DNA from: an uncultured Alphaproteobacteria bacterium
GTDB taxonomy: Bacteria; Pseudomonadota; Alphaproteobacteria; HIMB59
NCBI GenBank assembly: GCA_902529795.1
Contig: CABZXY010000002.1
Coordinates: 1 to 64,000 of the forward strand
DNA length: 64,000 nucleotides
Reading direction: 5' to 3'
Each line of letters starts with the position of its first letter. The first letter of the stretch is position 1. The notes below the pieces were generated by a model. The model was not told the DNA's origin. It was given only the letters and a program-made list of their open reading frames with translations, and ran no database searches. The position numbers and the translations under genes were made by a program. Of this stretch, positions 26,731 to 35,716 are shown piece after piece.

Positions 26731-26747
26731 ATATTCAATTTGAATAT
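26731..26747. promoter_or_regulatory. Operator-like 17-bp palindrome between divergent genes
   Basis: ATATTCAA (26731-26738), T, TTGAATAT (26740-26747) is a perfect inverted repeat 66 nt upstream of the binding-protein start and 34 nt upstream of the ATG of the winged-helix/binding-domain gene. It resembles the element at 21930-21946. The position fits autoregulation plus control of the transporter operon. Confidence 0.5.
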
Positions 26748-26780
26748 TTTAGATAATTACTATTAACTTAGACAGTAACC

Positions 26781-28466
26781 ATGAATAGAAACGAAATTTC
26801 AACTCTTTTAAAGTTTGTAAGTAAAACAAGAATTTTATTCAATAAAACTGTCTCTAATCAAACTATTGATGCGGATTGGAGAATATTTTCCTATGTCATT
26901 TCAAATCATCTTGAAAACAAATTATGTACCACAACCAGCATCATACAGGTATCAGGCTTACCTTTTGCAACAGGTTTAAGAAAAGTAAATAAATTAATCA
27001 AAGAAAAAAAACTAATTAAAAGATCTAAGACAAAATCTGGAAAATCTTTTTCAATACATCCGAGTGGTGATTTGATTAAAGAATTTACAGAATACCTTTT
27101 ACTCATCAAAAATGAATTTGCATCCCAACTTGGATTTGGTGGTATCGATAATAATTTTTATTTTGGAACTTCTTTATCTCTAGGAAATATAATTCCTGCA
27201 CCAACTGTAATTACAAATCAAAGTAAAAAATTTAAAAGAATTCGATTTTTATCAAATGACAATCCTACCTTTAAAGTAATAAATAAAAATTTAGATTTCT
27301 TTGAATACATTTTTGATTGTAAAATTGAACTAACGATTGAAAGTGATTTAAAAAAACTTTTAAATAAAATTATTACGAACTCTCAATCAAATCTAAAATC
27401 TAAATTTGATATTGTTGCATTTAACATTCCCTGGATAGGTCAACTAGTAAATTTAAATTGTTTAACCCCCCTAGATCAGCATGTTGAGAAAATAGGCTTA
27501 AATTTAAATGACTTTCATTACTCAGGTATTCGATCAAGTTCATTCAAAAAACAACTTTTTGGAATTCCGATAGAGGCCATTCCTGATTTATTGTTTTATA
27601 GGAAAGATTTATTCCAAAAGTATGGAATAAAGCCTCCAGTAAATTATGAAGAACTATTTTCTGCTTGTAAAATTCTCAAAGGTGCTAATGAAATTGAGAG
27701 TCCCATTTCTTGGCCTGCTAGAAAAGGTCAACCTCTAGCTACTAGTTTTATTTTAGCGATGGCTAACTTTGGTAAACCCTATATCAACTTAAGATATATT
27801 GGAGATAACATTTATGATCTTGACTTAGAAAAGATATCTTTAAAAGCAAATTTTCTATCTGAAGCAGCATTTCATGCCGCTGAAATGCTTAAGGAATTGA
27901 CTTCATATTCACCTAAAAATATTTCCGCTCATTCTAATGATGAGTGTGTTGAATATTACAGCCATGGTAAATCTGCAATGGTTTTGAATTGGAGTAGTCG
28001 AGCTCATCTTTTTGAATTAAATAAAAATTCCCCTGCATATAATCAGACTAGTTACTTACCCAGACCCGCTGGGCATCCCTCATTTCAAGTTTCGCCTATA
28101 GGCGGATTTTCTTTGGGTATTCCTTCTAATATTTCCTATGAAAAGATACCTTTTATAATGGCAAATATTAGAAAGTTTGTGTCACCAGAAATAATTAAGT
28201 ATTACATTGAGCACGGAAGTTTATCCTCACCTTTATTTAGTGTAGTGAACGATCCTGAAGTAAGAGCTCTGAGTCCAATCTTTAATGAGCTCGATAAGAT
28301 GGAAAAAGATGAAAAATTTGTCGAATGGGCAAGATATCCCTTGCCCACTTATTCAAATATTATTGAAGAAGTTGGTAATAAAATTTTCAATTACCTTTTT
28401 CTAAATGAAGATCTTAGTTCAACTTTAGAAAGTTGTCAGGCGACCGCACAAAAATATTTAAAATAA
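26781..28466 (+). CDS. Predicted transcription regulator: winged helix-turn-helix fused to a solute-binding-protein domain
   Basis: A 561-residue protein with no signal peptide. Residues about 48-95 look like a MarR/DprA-type winged helix (TTSIIQVSGLPFATGLRKVN, then a KTKSGKSF wing). From about residue 145 to the end it resembles a family-1 extracellular sugar-binding protein, with FGIPIEAIPDLLFYRKDLF, YGIKPPVNYEELFSACKIL, SHGKSAMVLNWSSRAHLFE and SPIGGFSLGIPSNIS. A cytosolic binding-protein fold joined to a DNA-binding head suggests a ligand-sensing repressor or activator. It is divergent from an Rbs-type transporter operon, with a palindrome in between. The regulator role is inferred; the similarity is read by eye. 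Confidence 0.65.
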   Translation: MNRNEISTLLKFVSKTRILFNKTVSNQTIDADWRIFSYVISNHLENKLCTTTSIIQVSGLPFATGLRKVNKLIKEKKLIKRSKTKSGKSFSIHPSGDLIKEFTEYLLLIKNEFASQLGFGGIDNNFYFGTSLSLGNIIPAPTVITNQSKKFKRIRFLSNDNPTFKVINKNLDFFEYIFDCKIELTIESDLKKLLNKIITNSQSNLKSKFDIVAFNIPWIGQLVNLNCLTPLDQHVEKIGLNLNDFHYSGIRSSSFKKQLFGIPIEAIPDLLFYRKDLFQKYGIKPPVNYEELFSACKILKGANEIESPISWPARKGQPLATSFILAMANFGKPYINLRYIGDNIYDLDLEKISLKANFLSEAAFHAAEMLKELTSYSPKNISAHSNDECVEYYSHGKSAMVLNWSSRAHLFELNKNSPAYNQTSYLPRPAGHPSFQVSPIGGFSLGIPSNISYEKIPFIMANIRKFVSPEIIKYYIEHGSLSSPLFSVVNDPEVRALSPIFNELDKMEKDEKFVEWARYPLPTYSNIIEEVGNKIFNYLFLNEDLSSTLESCQATAQKYLK

Positions 28467-29288
28467 TTATTTGATTTCCATTTTTTCAGCTGGCTGAGGT
28501 GGTGCAAATGGATAACCTCCCCAAACTGACTGATCAAAGTTTACAACTGATCCTGTCATCATCCCTGAGTCATCAGATGCAAGAAAGGCTACAGCTTTAG
28601 CAACCTCTTTTGGATCAAGCAACCTCTCAAATGGCTGAGCTTTTGCAGCATCTTCTAACCAATTTTCAGGAGCGTTGTGATATTTTGTTTGAATTTCGTG
28701 CTCACCATCTGAAGCCATCCATCCAATATTAAGTTGGTTGACGCGTATTTTGTTTTTAAGCAGAGCAAAGGCGGTGTTTCTGGTTAAAGTGGCTAATGCC
28801 CCTTTTGAAACACAATAAGTTGAAATAAATGGCTGTCCCGTCATCGCAGCTACTGAACCTATATTAATAATAGAACCTTGAATATTTTGTTCGATCATAA
28901 TTTTGACAGTATCTTGAATCAAAAAATATGGGCCCTTTAAGTTGACACCAATCATCTTATCGAAAAGTTCCTCTGAGGTGTCAACGATATTTCCTCTATC
29001 AGTAATGCCGGCAGCATTAACTAGGACATCTATCTTTCCAAATTCTTGTTTAGCAACTTTAACTGCATTTCTACATTGATCTACTTCAGGAAGGTCTGTC
29101 TTTACGAATAAAACTTTACACCCTGTATCCTCAGTAATTTTTTTTGCAACCACTTTTCCTTTTTCCTCTGATCTTCCAACAGTAATTATTCCAGCTGCAC
29201 CATTTTCTGCCAAACGATGAGCTATAGCAGCTCCCAAACCTTGTGTTCCTCCTGTGATTAAAGCAAATTTTCCATCAATTCTATTCAT
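28467..29288 (-). CDS. Short-chain dehydrogenase/reductase (SDR)
   Basis: A 273-residue classical SDR with TGGTQGLGAAIA, VNAAGITDRG, Ser in NIGSVAAM and YxxxK in YCVSKGALATL. It overlaps iolE by 4 nt, so the two are co-translated. This suggests a dehydrogenase acting on an inositol, inosose or related polyol. Its stop abuts the stop of the convergent regulator gene with no spacer. Confidence 0.85.
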   Translation of the reverse strand: MNRIDGKFALITGGTQGLGAAIAHRLAENGAAGIITVGRSEEKGKVVAKKITEDTGCKVLFVKTDLPEVDQCRNAVKVAKQEFGKIDVLVNAAGITDRGNIVDTSEELFDKMIGVNLKGPYFLIQDTVKIMIEQNIQGSIINIGSVAAMTGQPFISTYCVSKGALATLTRNTAFALLKNKIRVNQLNIGWMASDGEHEIQTKYHNAPENWLEDAAKAQPFERLLDPKEVAKAVAFLASDDSGMMTGSVVNFDQSVWGGYPFAPPQPAEKMEIK

Positions 29289-30193
29289 AACTTATACCCT
29301 TCAATTTCATATCCATGCATATTTAAGCACTCGACTAATTCTTTGTTTCCAATTTTTGCATACTCTAAGGGGTTAGCTTTAGCTGGGTCTTGTTCAGCTT
29401 CCACAATAAACCACCCTTCATATTCATTTTCAGCCAAAGTTTTAATAACCTCTTTAAAATCAATGCTGCCATCCCCAGGTACCGTAAAGGCACCCTTTAA
29501 TACAGCATCAAGAAAACTCTCTTTTCTGCGGTCTAGACTATTTACCACTTCTGATCTTATATCTTTAGCATGGAAGTGGTTCATTCTTTTAGCATACTTA
29601 TTAATTACATTAATAGAGTTACCACCAGCAAAAGTCATGTGTCCCGTATCAAAAAGTAAATAAACAGCTTCTCCTGTATGACTCATTAATAAGTCCAGTT
29701 CCTCTTCTGTTTCAATTGCTGTGCCCATGTGATGATGAAATGAAATTGGCATTCCAAAATCAGCGCAGTATTCAGCAAATGCAGTTAATTTTTTGCCATA
29801 TTCTTTAAAGTCCTCTGGATGAATTTTTCTTTTGGTGTTCAAGGGAGCATTTCGAACATTTTGAATTGTTCCAGCAGTCTCTCCATAAACTAAACAGGGT
29901 GCATTCAAATCTCTAAACAAGGTAAGCTGCTCATGTGCTTTATCTTTTTCTTTTTCAAGATCATTATCTAAGATGGTTCCTGAATACCATCCAGATGCCA
30001 GATAAAGTTCATGTTTTTGTAAAATAGGACCAAGCTCATCAGAAGTTTTAGGAAATTTGCCTCCTGTCTCAACTCCTGAAAATCCAGCAAGTTTTGACTC
30101 ACTTAAGCAAGTTTCTAGTGTGGTCTCCCCTCCAAGTTCTGGGAGATCGTCGTTAGACCATGCGATTGGTGCTATTCCAAGTTTAGCTTTCAT
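29285..30193 (-). CDS. iolE: Inosose dehydratase
   Basis: A 302-residue xylose-isomerase-like TIM-barrel enzyme dehydrating 2-keto-myo-inositol. IolE hallmarks are GIAPIAWSNDDLPELGG at the N-terminus, PISFHHHMGTAIET, YLLFDTGHMTFAGG and MNHFHAKDIR, with a C-terminal GWFIVEAEQDPAKANPLEYA. It is divergent from iolG (30293), 99 nt away, so the first two steps of inositol breakdown share a promoter region. Confidence 0.92.
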   Translation of the reverse strand: MKAKLGIAPIAWSNDDLPELGGETTLETCLSESKLAGFSGVETGGKFPKTSDELGPILQKHELYLASGWYSGTILDNDLEKEKDKAHEQLTLFRDLNAPCLVYGETAGTIQNVRNAPLNTKRKIHPEDFKEYGKKLTAFAEYCADFGMPISFHHHMGTAIETEEELDLLMSHTGEAVYLLFDTGHMTFAGGNSINVINKYAKRMNHFHAKDIRSEVVNSLDRRKESFLDAVLKGAFTVPGDGSIDFKEVIKTLAENEYEGWFIVEAEQDPAKANPLEYAKIGNKELVECLNMHGYEIEGYKL

Positions 30194-30292
30194 ATTTTAA
30201 TTCCATTATGAAGAGATGATCATACTTAAAAATAAATCTTTGTGAAAACTTTTTTATTTTTTTGTCTTATAACTAGTTTATAAAATTTCTTT

Positions 30293-31297
30293 ATGAAAAA
30301 AATTAATATAGCAGTTCTTGGTTGTGGCAGGATCGGCCAAATGCATGCAAGAAATATAGCCCTGCATGAAATGACTTCTTTGGCATGTGTGTACGATATC
30401 AATAAAGAATTTGCCAATAAAGTATCATTTGATTTGGGCGTATCTGCTGTAACGAATGACCAAGAGGTATTTTCTGATGAAAACATTGATGCCATACTAA
30501 TTGCTTCTCCTACAGATACCCATATTGAATTTATTGAAAAATCGGTGGCAGCAAATAAACCTGTTTTATGTGAAAAACCAATTGATCTCGATATTAATAA
30601 AGTCAATGAATGTGCTGAAAGATTAAAAGGTAATTCCGTTCCCATTCAATTAGGCTTTAATCGTCGATTTGATCCAGGTCATCTTTCGGCAAAAAATTCT
30701 TTAATAGCTGGTGAAATCGGTGATCTTCATCAATGTATTATCACTTCAAGAGATCCAGGTCTTCCAAGCTGGGATTATTTAAAGGTTTCAGGTGGTCAAT
30801 TTCGTGATATGACAATCCACGATTTCGACTTAGCTCGATTTATGTTGGGAGAAGAGCCTATTCGAGTCTTTGCTATATCCAATGCCTTAGTTGAGCCTAA
30901 AATTAAATCAGAATTAAATGATAGTGATACATTGATGGTAATCATGGAGACCGCTTCTGGCAAACAATGTAACATCATTAATTCACGATCCGCTGCTTAT
31001 GGTTATGACCAGAGAGTAGAACTCTTTGGGTCTAAAGGAATGGTAATCAGTGATAATCGTAAAGCTCATGAAGTTAAAAAATTCTCATCTAATTTTGTTG
31101 AACAAAAAGATCCCTACTTAAATTTCTTCATTGAGAGGTATCAAGAGGCATACATGAATGAAATTACTGCTTTTGTTGAGGCAATTGTAAATAAAACCCC
31201 ACCTACTGTAGATTTTGAAGATGGACGTAAAGCACTAATTTTAGCCGAGACTGCTTTCAAATCTATTGCGAGTGGGAAAATGGAAACTATTGATTAA
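30293..31297 (+). CDS. iolG: Inositol 2-dehydrogenase
   Basis: A 334-residue Gfo/Idh/MocA enzyme oxidising myo-inositol to 2-keto-myo-inositol. It has NIAVLGCGRIGQMHARNIA (NAD binding), LCEKPIDLDI (EKP motif) and catalytic-region DMTIHDFDLARFMLGEEP with the His and Asp typical of IolG. The divergent iolE next door strengthens the call. Related scyllo-inositol or sugar dehydrogenases remain possible. Confidence 0.88.
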   Translation: MKKINIAVLGCGRIGQMHARNIALHEMTSLACVYDINKEFANKVSFDLGVSAVTNDQEVFSDENIDAILIASPTDTHIEFIEKSVAANKPVLCEKPIDLDINKVNECAERLKGNSVPIQLGFNRRFDPGHLSAKNSLIAGEIGDLHQCIITSRDPGLPSWDYLKVSGGQFRDMTIHDFDLARFMLGEEPIRVFAISNALVEPKIKSELNDSDTLMVIMETASGKQCNIINSRSAAYGYDQRVELFGSKGMVISDNRKAHEVKKFSSNFVEQKDPYLNFFIERYQEAYMNEITAFVEAIVNKTPPTVDFEDGRKALILAETAFKSIASGKMETID

Positions 31298-31364
31298 CTC
31301 TTCGCATAAATAGATTATTTATTACGAATTATTATTACTATAATATATTCTATTCTGACAAACC

Positions 31365-32186
31365 ATGATTAGTAATAACGTTAAAACAAAATGGGAAAAA
31401 AAAGAAACTGTCCTAAACAGTTTTCTTTCTATAGCTAACCCTTTTACAGCAGAAATTATGTCTGAACAGGGCTATGATGCTCTCACAATTGACCATCAAC
31501 ATGGCATGATTGCATTCAATGATGTTTTGGCCATGCTTCAAAGTATAAGAAGTAGTGGTGTTACTCCAATATGTAGAGTTTCTGGACTAGACCATTCCGT
31601 AATATCAAAAGTAATGGATGCGGGCGCTTTAGGGGTAATATGTCCAATGATTAATAACCGAGCTCAAGCAGATCAATTAGTTCAAGATTGCAAATATCCT
31701 CCAATTGGAATAAGGAGCTTTGGACCAACTCGAGCAAATTTTACGGTAAGTTCAAATTATTTTTATGAGGCAAATGAAAGTACCTTTTGCTTAGCAATGA
31801 TAGAAACCCAAGAGGCTTTTGATAATTTGGAGGAAATAGCCTCGACCCCAAATTTAGATGGTTTATATATTGGTACTGCAGATCTAACCATTGGCCTTAA
31901 TAAAGGAAAGCTCGTTCCAGGATTTGATAGACAAGAGCCTGAGATGATTGAAGCCAAAAAAAAGATTTTAGAGGTTGCTCATAAGCATGGAAAGGTAGCA
32001 TGTCTTCATTGTGGTACTCCAGAGTACGCAGCTCAGGCTTCAGAATGGGGCTTTGATTTAGTTACAATTACAAATGATGTTAGATTACTAGCTGGTGCTG
32101 CTGGTGCTCATGTAAAAAAGTTTAAAGAGTTAACAAATCAAGATTTTGATGACTCTAATAAAGATAGGAGTCCTAGCTCTTACTAA
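31365..32186 (+). CDS. HpcH/HpaI-family aldolase
   Basis: A 273-residue metal-dependent class II aldolase of the HpcH/HpaI/GarL group. It shows the DALTIDHQHGMI segment, TPICRVSG (substrate Arg), AMIETQEAFDNLEEIA (metal Glu) and IGTADLTIGLNKG (metal Asp). Such enzymes reversibly cleave 2-keto-3-deoxy acids to pyruvate plus an aldehyde. It follows iolG by 67 nt and ends 3 nt before the convergent ATPase gene. The substrate is likely a sugar-acid derivative. Confidence 0.85.
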   Translation: MISNNVKTKWEKKETVLNSFLSIANPFTAEIMSEQGYDALTIDHQHGMIAFNDVLAMLQSIRSSGVTPICRVSGLDHSVISKVMDAGALGVICPMINNRAQADQLVQDCKYPPIGIRSFGPTRANFTVSSNYFYEANESTFCLAMIETQEAFDNLEEIASTPNLDGLYIGTADLTIGLNKGKLVPGFDRQEPEMIEAKKKILEVAHKHGKVACLHCGTPEYAAQASEWGFDLVTITNDVRLLAGAAGAHVKKFKELTNQDFDDSNKDRSPSSY

Positions 32187-32189
32187 AAA

Positions 32190-32978
32190 CTAAACTGCTT
32201 CAAGTTCTTTTGCTAGATCGCCGATCTGCGCACCACCTGCCATTAAACGTTTTACATCATCGCCGCCTAGCTCTGATGATAAACCTGCACCAATAACTTC
32301 TCCAAGACTTAGGAAGGTAAACCGATCCGCAATTAATCTTGCATGAATCTCGTTATGGGTAATTAAGATAATTGCAATGTTTCCAAGTTGTTGAACTTTT
32401 TTGATTGTTTTTAAAACTTCCATTTGCTGTTTTTGACCAAGAGCAGAAGTTGGCTCATCCAGAATAAGAACTTTTGCACCAAAATAGATCGCTCGAGCAA
32501 TCGCTAAAGTTTGTCTTTGTCCACCTGACATTGTACCCACTAATTGAGTGGGATCTGAAATATTAATTCCAATTTTTCCCATCTCTGCGATAGCTATTTC
32601 ATTCATGGCATCGAAATCTAAAATACCTAAAGGACCAGGTCCTTTTTTTAATTCATTTCCCAAAAAGAAATTTCTTGTAACTGAGGTTAGTGCATTTAGC
32701 GCTAGATCCTGATAAACAGTACCAATACCTGCTGCAGTCGCTTCTCTTGGAGATCCAAACTTCACTTCATTACCTGCAACTTTAATAGTTCCAGATGTAG
32801 GTTGGTGAACCCCAGATAGAACTTTAATTAAAGTAGACTTTCCAGCTCCATTATCACCTAGTAAGGCGTGAACCTCTCCTGGTAAAACGTTCAAAGAAAC
32901 TCCGTTTAATGCAGTGAATGTCCCAAATTTCTTTACTAAATCAGTAATTTCAATAAAAGGTGTTTTGCTATCAGCCAT
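32190..32978 (-). CDS. Sugar ABC transporter ATP-binding protein (single domain)
   Basis: A 262-residue single ABC domain of the FrcA/IatA type, with Walker A GDNGAGKSTLIKVLSGV, signature TMSGGQRQTLAIARA and Walker B VLILDEPTSALGQ. It is the last gene of a binding protein-permease-ATPase operon (35581 to 32190), one base after the permease. Confidence 0.9.
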   Translation of the reverse strand: MADSKTPFIEITDLVKKFGTFTALNGVSLNVLPGEVHALLGDNGAGKSTLIKVLSGVHQPTSGTIKVAGNEVKFGSPREATAAGIGTVYQDLALNALTSVTRNFFLGNELKKGPGPLGILDFDAMNEIAIAEMGKIGINISDPTQLVGTMSGGQRQTLAIARAIYFGAKVLILDEPTSALGQKQQMEVLKTIKKVQQLGNIAIILITHNEIHARLIADRFTFLSLGEVIGAGLSSELGGDDVKRLMAGGAQIGDLAKELEAV

Positions 32979-32979
32979 T

Positions 32980-34569
32980 TTATATACTACCTATAATACG
33001 TTTTCTAATATTTTCGTTAGTTAAGGCTGATGCAATAATAACCAGGCCTAAGAAGACACGATAGAAAGAACCATCAATACCTGGAATATAAAAGAATGCT
33101 TCTTTGGCTATTCCAAAAATAAAAGCACCCACACATATACCTAGTATGGTTCCAAAACCCCCTGTCAATACAACTCCACCGATCACCGCAGCAGCAATTG
33201 CTTCTAATTCTTTTAGATTTCCCTTTGCAGCATCTGCGGTATTAACCTCAAATACTTGGCAAGTAGCAAAAACAGTTGCACAAAATGCAGAGAACATAAA
33301 TAAAGAAACTTTCACTTTGTCTGTAGGCACACCGTTTGCTTTGGCTGCGCTTAAGTTTCCACCAGTTGAATAAATCCAGTTACCTGCTTGAGTACGACTT
33401 AAAACGATATAACAAACAATAGCAATAATTAGCCAAATCATTACACAAGAATAAAGACCTGGCGCAAATTGATTTCCAAAATTATTTGTATTCCAATCAA
33501 TTGGGAAGTATAACCAATCAAACATCGGCTCTAATATATCTCCACCAAAAAAGTTTGCGACAGGTTGGGCTGAATATAAAGAGTCAATGTAAACTCTTGC
33601 TATATCAACATCAGTAACAGTTTTAGGAACTACTGGGTCAATTTGAAAATTAGCAATTTTTTCTTGTATCATACCTACCATGTATTCATTTCCAGTAGAC
33701 TGAGCATTAGCTAGGGCTTCTTGTAATGGTTTTGTTCCTTTATCAACTAAGATTTGAGTCTTTGCGTCTGCTACTCTTTGATAAGTGTATTCTAATCTTT
33801 CTGTAATCTTTGCGATTGTATCTGCAGGCAAAGATTGTGCCATTGATACTAGATCTGCTTCTGGCAGAGCTTTTGCTTTTTCTCTTACCATCTCGCCGTG
33901 GCCAGGAACATCTACGATATTTTTAATATCAGGTATTTCAGTAACTGTTGTTGCTCCTTTGGCTTGATCGGGTCGGTGGTTAAAGGAACGAAGAGAGACT
34001 TCAGTTAATCCTCTGAGAAAGAATAATCCTCCCAAAGTGACGATGAAAGAAGGTAATCCAGATCTTACAACAATCGTTCCCTGGATCCACCCAAAGAAAA
34101 GAGTGAAAATTAAAGTAATGAAAATTGCTAGAATTGGAGAGACGTCAGATATGTGAAATAAAGTATAAAACTCAATATGAAAACCGCCTTCAAATGAGAA
34201 ATAAGGAATAATAAAAGAAAAACCCCATCTTAATATCATCGCCATGCAGGCGCCAGCAAAGCCGATCATTGAACCAATGGAGAGATCAAACTCTCCAGCA
34301 ATGATTAACATACCAGCTCCAATAGCAATTATTCCTAGCTGAGAGATAACTCGAAGAAAGTTTCTAATGCCTAAGGCATTAAAACCCTCTCCGGTAAATG
34401 GGTTCCAGGACATTTCTCCTGCAGGAATAGAAAAGTAACCAAGCATACCAAAGAGTAAAAGCATAACACCAATAGGACCTATTTCTGGTCTGGAAATAAG
34501 TGCTGTTAGCCAAGTTTTCTTTTGATGTCTGTCTGACTCTTGTCTTTGAGGGGTTGATGTTGCGGACAT
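32980..34569 (-). CDS. Sugar ABC transporter permease with a large extra segment
   Basis: A 529-residue RbsC/FrcC-family permease, against the usual 320-370. The core is recognisable: IAGEFDLSIGSMIGFAG (about residues 90-106), SFIVTLGGLFFLRG (174-187), STGGNLSAAKANGVP and AVIGGVVLTGGFGTILGICVGA. Between about residues 195 and 368 lies a mostly hydrophilic insert with helical, charged character (for example LPADTIAKITERLEYTYQRV and NEYMVGMIQEKIANFQ), replacing a normally short periplasmic loop. It would form a periplasmic domain next to the binding-protein docking surface. The family call is firm; the insert's role is unknown. Confidence 0.88.
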   Translation of the reverse strand: MSATSTPQRQESDRHQKKTWLTALISRPEIGPIGVMLLLFGMLGYFSIPAGEMSWNPFTGEGFNALGIRNFLRVISQLGIIAIGAGMLIIAGEFDLSIGSMIGFAGACMAMILRWGFSFIIPYFSFEGGFHIEFYTLFHISDVSPILAIFITLIFTLFFGWIQGTIVVRSGLPSFIVTLGGLFFLRGLTEVSLRSFNHRPDQAKGATTVTEIPDIKNIVDVPGHGEMVREKAKALPEADLVSMAQSLPADTIAKITERLEYTYQRVADAKTQILVDKGTKPLQEALANAQSTGNEYMVGMIQEKIANFQIDPVVPKTVTDVDIARVYIDSLYSAQPVANFFGGDILEPMFDWLYFPIDWNTNNFGNQFAPGLYSCVMIWLIIAIVCYIVLSRTQAGNWIYSTGGNLSAAKANGVPTDKVKVSLFMFSAFCATVFATCQVFEVNTADAAKGNLKELEAIAAAVIGGVVLTGGFGTILGICVGAFIFGIAKEAFFYIPGIDGSFYRVFLGLVIIASALTNENIRKRIIGSI

Positions 34570-34633
34570 ATATATTTTTAATTAATAATTTTTAAATTTA
34601 AGTTCAAGTAGTTGTTAATTTTTTTAAAAAAAA

Positions 34634-34656
34634 AGTGGGTAGTTTAACTACCCACT
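34634..34656 (-). terminator. Hairpin with flanking A/T runs between binding-protein and permease genes
   Basis: AGTGGGTAG (34634-34642), TTTAA loop, CTACCCACT (34648-34656) is flanked by A-run and T-run on the two sides, so on either strand it looks like a classical intrinsic terminator. Reading minus, it follows the binding-protein stop (34679) and precedes the permease (start 34569) and is likely a leaky terminator that lowers permease expression. Confidence 0.75.
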
Positions 34657-34678
34657 TTTTATAATTTATAGATTAATA

Positions 34679-35581
34679 CTATCTGTCAATACCTGCTAAA
34701 GCAGCCACTGATGAAGCATTTGACTTGTCAACAAATCCAGGTCCTGATGGAATGTTTGCACCAGGTAGAAGGCCAGCACCATTGTTGTATAAGTGTAATA
34801 CTACAACAGGCATATAACCTTGTAGACGTTGTTGTTGGTCGATAGTGAAAGCAACTTTACCCTCATTAATTAAGTCCATCACAGGTGGGCTTAAGTCGAA
34901 ACAAGAGTGGTGTACAGACATACCTAACTCGTCAATAGCTTGTTGAACACCTACACAAACGTGTGGTCCAACAGATAATACAGCGTCAACATCTGGGTTA
35001 GCTTGTAAACCAGCAGCCGCTCTTGTTGGGATAGTAGCTGGGTCATTTGAGCTATCTACTAAAGTAGTAGGAATAGCTTCACCATAACCACCACATCTAT
35101 CAGTTAGAGCAGTGTTGTAAGCTTCTTGAATCATACATAGAGCTTTAGTAGCACCTTCTGCTTTAGCTCTTGCACCAGCTGACTGACCAGCTAAAAATTC
35201 TGGCTGACCAACGTGCATTAACGCACCTAAAGAAGCTGAAGACTCAAGACCTGAGTTCATTGTGATAACTGGAATACCAGCAGCAACAGCATCTTTAATA
35301 GCTTGACCTAGAGCTTCAGGATCAGGTAGAGAAACTACCATACCGTCAGGCTGAGTAGCTGCAGCAGCAGCAATTGACTTAGCCATATCGCCCATATCAC
35401 CTGATGGGTTGAAAATGTATTCAAAATCTGCACCTACGTGTCTAGCAGCATCTTCACCACCTTTTTGCACAACAGGCCAGAAAGGGTCTTTACCCTCACC
35501 GTGTGTAACCATTACATATCTTTCAGCAAAAGCTGATAAAGATAGGAATGATACCAATATTGTAAGAATTATTTTTTTCAT
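34679..35581 (-). CDS. Periplasmic sugar-binding protein (type I fold)
   Basis: A 300-residue binding protein with signal peptide MKKIILTILVSFLSLSAFA and a strong TAGGAGGAAT Shine-Dalgarno site (35584-35593). The mature part begins ERYVMVTHGEGKDPFWPVVQ and contains ATQPDGMVVSLPDPEALGQAI and AAAGLQANPDVDAVLSVGPHV, typical of sugar- and inositol-binding periplasmic proteins. It is the first gene of the operon with the enlarged permease. Inositol genes nearby make inositol a possible ligand, not shown by the sequence. Confidence 0.9.
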   Translation of the reverse strand: MKKIILTILVSFLSLSAFAERYVMVTHGEGKDPFWPVVQKGGEDAARHVGADFEYIFNPSGDMGDMAKSIAAAAATQPDGMVVSLPDPEALGQAIKDAVAAGIPVITMNSGLESSASLGALMHVGQPEFLAGQSAGARAKAEGATKALCMIQEAYNTALTDRCGGYGEAIPTTLVDSSNDPATIPTRAAAGLQANPDVDAVLSVGPHVCVGVQQAIDELGMSVHHSCFDLSPPVMDLINEGKVAFTIDQQQRLQGYMPVVVLHLYNNGAGLLPGANIPSGPGFVDKSNASSVAALAGIDR

Positions 35582-35716
35582 AAATTCCTCCTATTTTAAT
35601 AACGAAAGTACAATACTAAAAATTCACTGACATATCAAAAAATAACTGACATTATTTAATGCAAAATACGCAAGTGTGCCAATTTTGCCTAATGTTTATG
35701 AAAAATCTTCTTAGTG

